Assembly (NCBI GenBank): GCA_016650125.1 | Contig: JAENWT010000012.1 | Coordinates: 20,904-84,903 of the forward strand | Direction: 5' to 3' | Source: Thermoleophilia bacterium | GTDB taxonomy: Bacteria; Actinomycetota; Thermoleophilia; Solirubrobacterales; 70-9 | DNA: 64,000 nucleotides | In this document: positions 63,087 to 64,000 of the stretch, piece by piece | Position numbering within the stretch: the first letter of the stretch is position 1 | Layout: the number at the start of each line of letters is the position of its first letter | The notes under the pieces: model-generated | What the model saw: the letters and a program-made list of their open reading frames with translations, nothing else | Databases searched by the model: none | What the model was told of the DNA's origin: nothing | Program-made: the position numbers and the translations under genes

Positions 63087-63459
63087 CCAGGAGTTCCCCG
63101 TACTGGTATGGCTTCACGACATAATCGTCCGCACCCTGTTCGAGGCCCCGGATCCGGTCCCGCTCTGTGCCGCGGCCGCTGAGGATGATCACGCCCATCG
63201 CCCGGTCGAAGCGGCTGAGCGACCGGTCGGGCTCGCGAATCTCACGCAGGACGTCCAGCCCCGAAGCGTCGGGCAGGCTGAGGTCGAGCAGCAACAGGTC
63301 CGGAGAGTTGAACTGGCAAAGTCTGAGCGCGTCGGCGGCGGTCGGTGCGGCAAGCACTTCGTACCGGTCGGCGGCGAGGTGGTCGCTCAGCAGTTCGAGG
63401 GTGGCCCGGTCGTCTTCGCAGATGACCAGCTTGGCTATGACGTTTCGCTCAGGCAGCAT
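63073..63459 (-). pseudogene. 5' half of the split response regulator (receiver domain)
   Basis: A complete receiver: acid pair E15-D16-D17 (ICEDDR), phosphoacceptor D59 in LLLLDLSLPDASG, IILSGRG, and the Lys K116 in DDYVVKPYQY. After L124 the native frame is lost and a 4-residue tail GAVS from the island is added. The receiver could still fold and be phosphorylated, but the DNA-binding domain is 33 kb away. Confidence 0.92.
63077..63100. repeat. Island right attachment site (attR)
   Basis: The core CCAGGAG at 63087-63093. To the left is island sequence GAAACTGCAC, to the right the response-regulator sequence TTCCCCGTACTGG. Together with attL it defines both ends. Confidence 0.82.
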
Positions 63460-63465
63460 GCTCGC

Positions 63466-63825
63466 CTAAGTCACGGGACCCGGAACCTCTCCCCCCTCAC
63501 GCACCGGCACCAGTTCGAGAACCGATTGAGCCCGCTTCGAGAACAGACACCTGCCCGGTGGCACACGGAGGCAACGCCGTACCACGGCATCAGACTCGTC
63601 GATGAAGAGGATGTCGATCGCGAAACGCATGCCGAAGGTGTGGACCGAACGGCACCCGGGAATCAACAGGCCCGACCCCGCGTCAATCGGGTCGAGGTGT
63701 GAAAGCCCGAGCAGACGAGCCGAAATCGAGACCGCCACCGGCACTTCGATCCCACCCACCATCCGCCGTGGCAATCCGGTCATACGGCCGGCTACGACGC
63801 GCGCTTTTCCCGGACCGCGATCCAT
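63466..63825 (-). CDS. DUF192-family protein
   Basis: 119 residues. The DUF192 signature GLLIPGCRSVHTFGMRFAID and the later ALVLE-type block (SVLELVPVREGG) are seen. Function unknown; such genes often sit in tad pilus loci. It ends 6 bp before the response-regulator start, so the two were co-transcribed. Confidence 0.8.
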   Translation of the reverse strand: MDRGPGKARVVAGRMTGLPRRMVGGIEVPVAVSISARLLGLSHLDPIDAGSGLLIPGCRSVHTFGMRFAIDILFIDESDAVVRRCLRVPPGRCLFSKRAQSVLELVPVREGGEVPGPVT

Positions 63826-63903
63826 ACGAGGTTGAGGCCTCGCGACCGCCGGTTCTCCCCCTTAGCCTGAATCCACCGTTTCCATCCGACCCGTTTAGCA
63901 AAA

Positions 63904-63966
63904 TGACCTCCTGAAAGGGCTTGATAGCGACTGATTCCAGCAGTCGCGGCCCGAGTCAGGAGGTCA
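63904..63966 (+). promoter_or_regulatory. Hairpin sequestering a ribosome-binding site
   Basis: Perfect 11-bp arms, TGACCTCCTGA (63904-63914) and TCAGGAGGTCA (63956-63966), enclose a second perfect 7-bp stem (GCGACTG 63927-63933, CAGTCGC 63941-63947). The 3' outer arm contains the AGGAGG of the gene starting at 63972. Confidence 0.65.
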
Positions 63967-63971
63967 CCCAG

Positions 63972-64000
63972 ATGGTGAAGCATTCGAGTCCGGTTCGCAT
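63972..64000 (+). CDS. Start of a plus-strand gene (continues beyond window)
   Basis: ATG at 63972 with a strong AGGAGG ribosome-binding site 7 bp upstream; reads MVKHSSPVR to the window edge. Divergent from the tad-linked genes; a pilin or pilus-related gene is possible but not shown. Confidence 0.5.

Larger units (their letters stand above)
30194..63093. mobile_element. 32.9-kb integrated genomic island
   Basis: Bounded by direct repeats CCAGGAG and inserted in a response-regulator gene. Excision of 32,893 bp gives 373 + 341 = 714 nt, exactly 237 codons plus stop, with the linker YGELLARISAVLRRR restored. Base composition is visibly less GC-rich than the flanks. Cargo is dominated by regulators, nuclease-like and defence-like proteins and exported proteins. 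No tyrosine or serine integrase was recognised inside it. Confidence 0.88.

Overview
The window is a high-GC actinobacterial chromosome segment. The cell-wall/division (dcw) gene order, the glycine cleavage operon, a tad pilus locus and frequent GTG starts suggest Thermoleophilia/Solirubrobacterales, but the rank is an inference. No rRNA, tRNA or CRISPR array was recognised.

Core part, left (1-30193). Nearly everything lies on the minus strand: a partial pseudouridine synthase, scpB-scpA, trpS, an acyl-CoA dehydrogenase, the glycine cleavage operon gcvT-gcvH-gcvPA-gcvPB, then the dcw cluster mraZ-rsmH-ftsL-ftsI-murE-murF-mraY-murD-ftsW-murG-murC-murB-ftsQ with ftsZ after a 338-bp gap. MraZ-type direct repeats and a strong leader hairpin lie upstream of mraZ. 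One plus-strand membrane protein separates this from a tad/cpa-type pilus assembly operon (cpaB, tadA, tadB, tadC) headed by a histidine kinase and a response regulator.

Island (30194-63093, 32.9 kb, visibly less GC-rich). It is inserted inside the response-regulator gene. The receiver half is at 63087-63459 and the winged-helix half at 29853-30200. A 7-bp core (CCAGGAG) occurs at both ends, and removing one island plus one core copy restores an exact 237-codon reading frame. No recognisable integrase is present. The cargo looks like a defence and conflict region: a leaderless Ser/Thr kinase with a TIM-barrel-like partner; a HEPN protein divergent from a PD-(D/E)xK-like protein; an XRE-ImmA/IrrE regulator divergent from a ubiquitin-like / E2-like / JAB-E1 operon; a C-protein-like regulator sharing an exact 16-bp operator with a small secreted protein gene; a HigBA-type toxin-antitoxin pair; paired Cys-rich paralogues; an ArsR-like regulator divergent from a DDE-transposase-like protein; and a six-gene operon with two membrane proteins and a cysteine phosphatase. 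The middle also carries exported proteins (chymotrypsin-like protease, delta-60 repeat protein, RTX-type protein). An IS3-family and an IS21-family element have landed in the island; the IS21 copy cut a gene whose frame is exactly restored on excision.

Core part, right (63094-64000). The chromosomal context resumes with the 5' half of the response regulator, a DUF192 gene and the start of a plus-strand gene whose ribosome-binding site is sequestered in a perfect hairpin.
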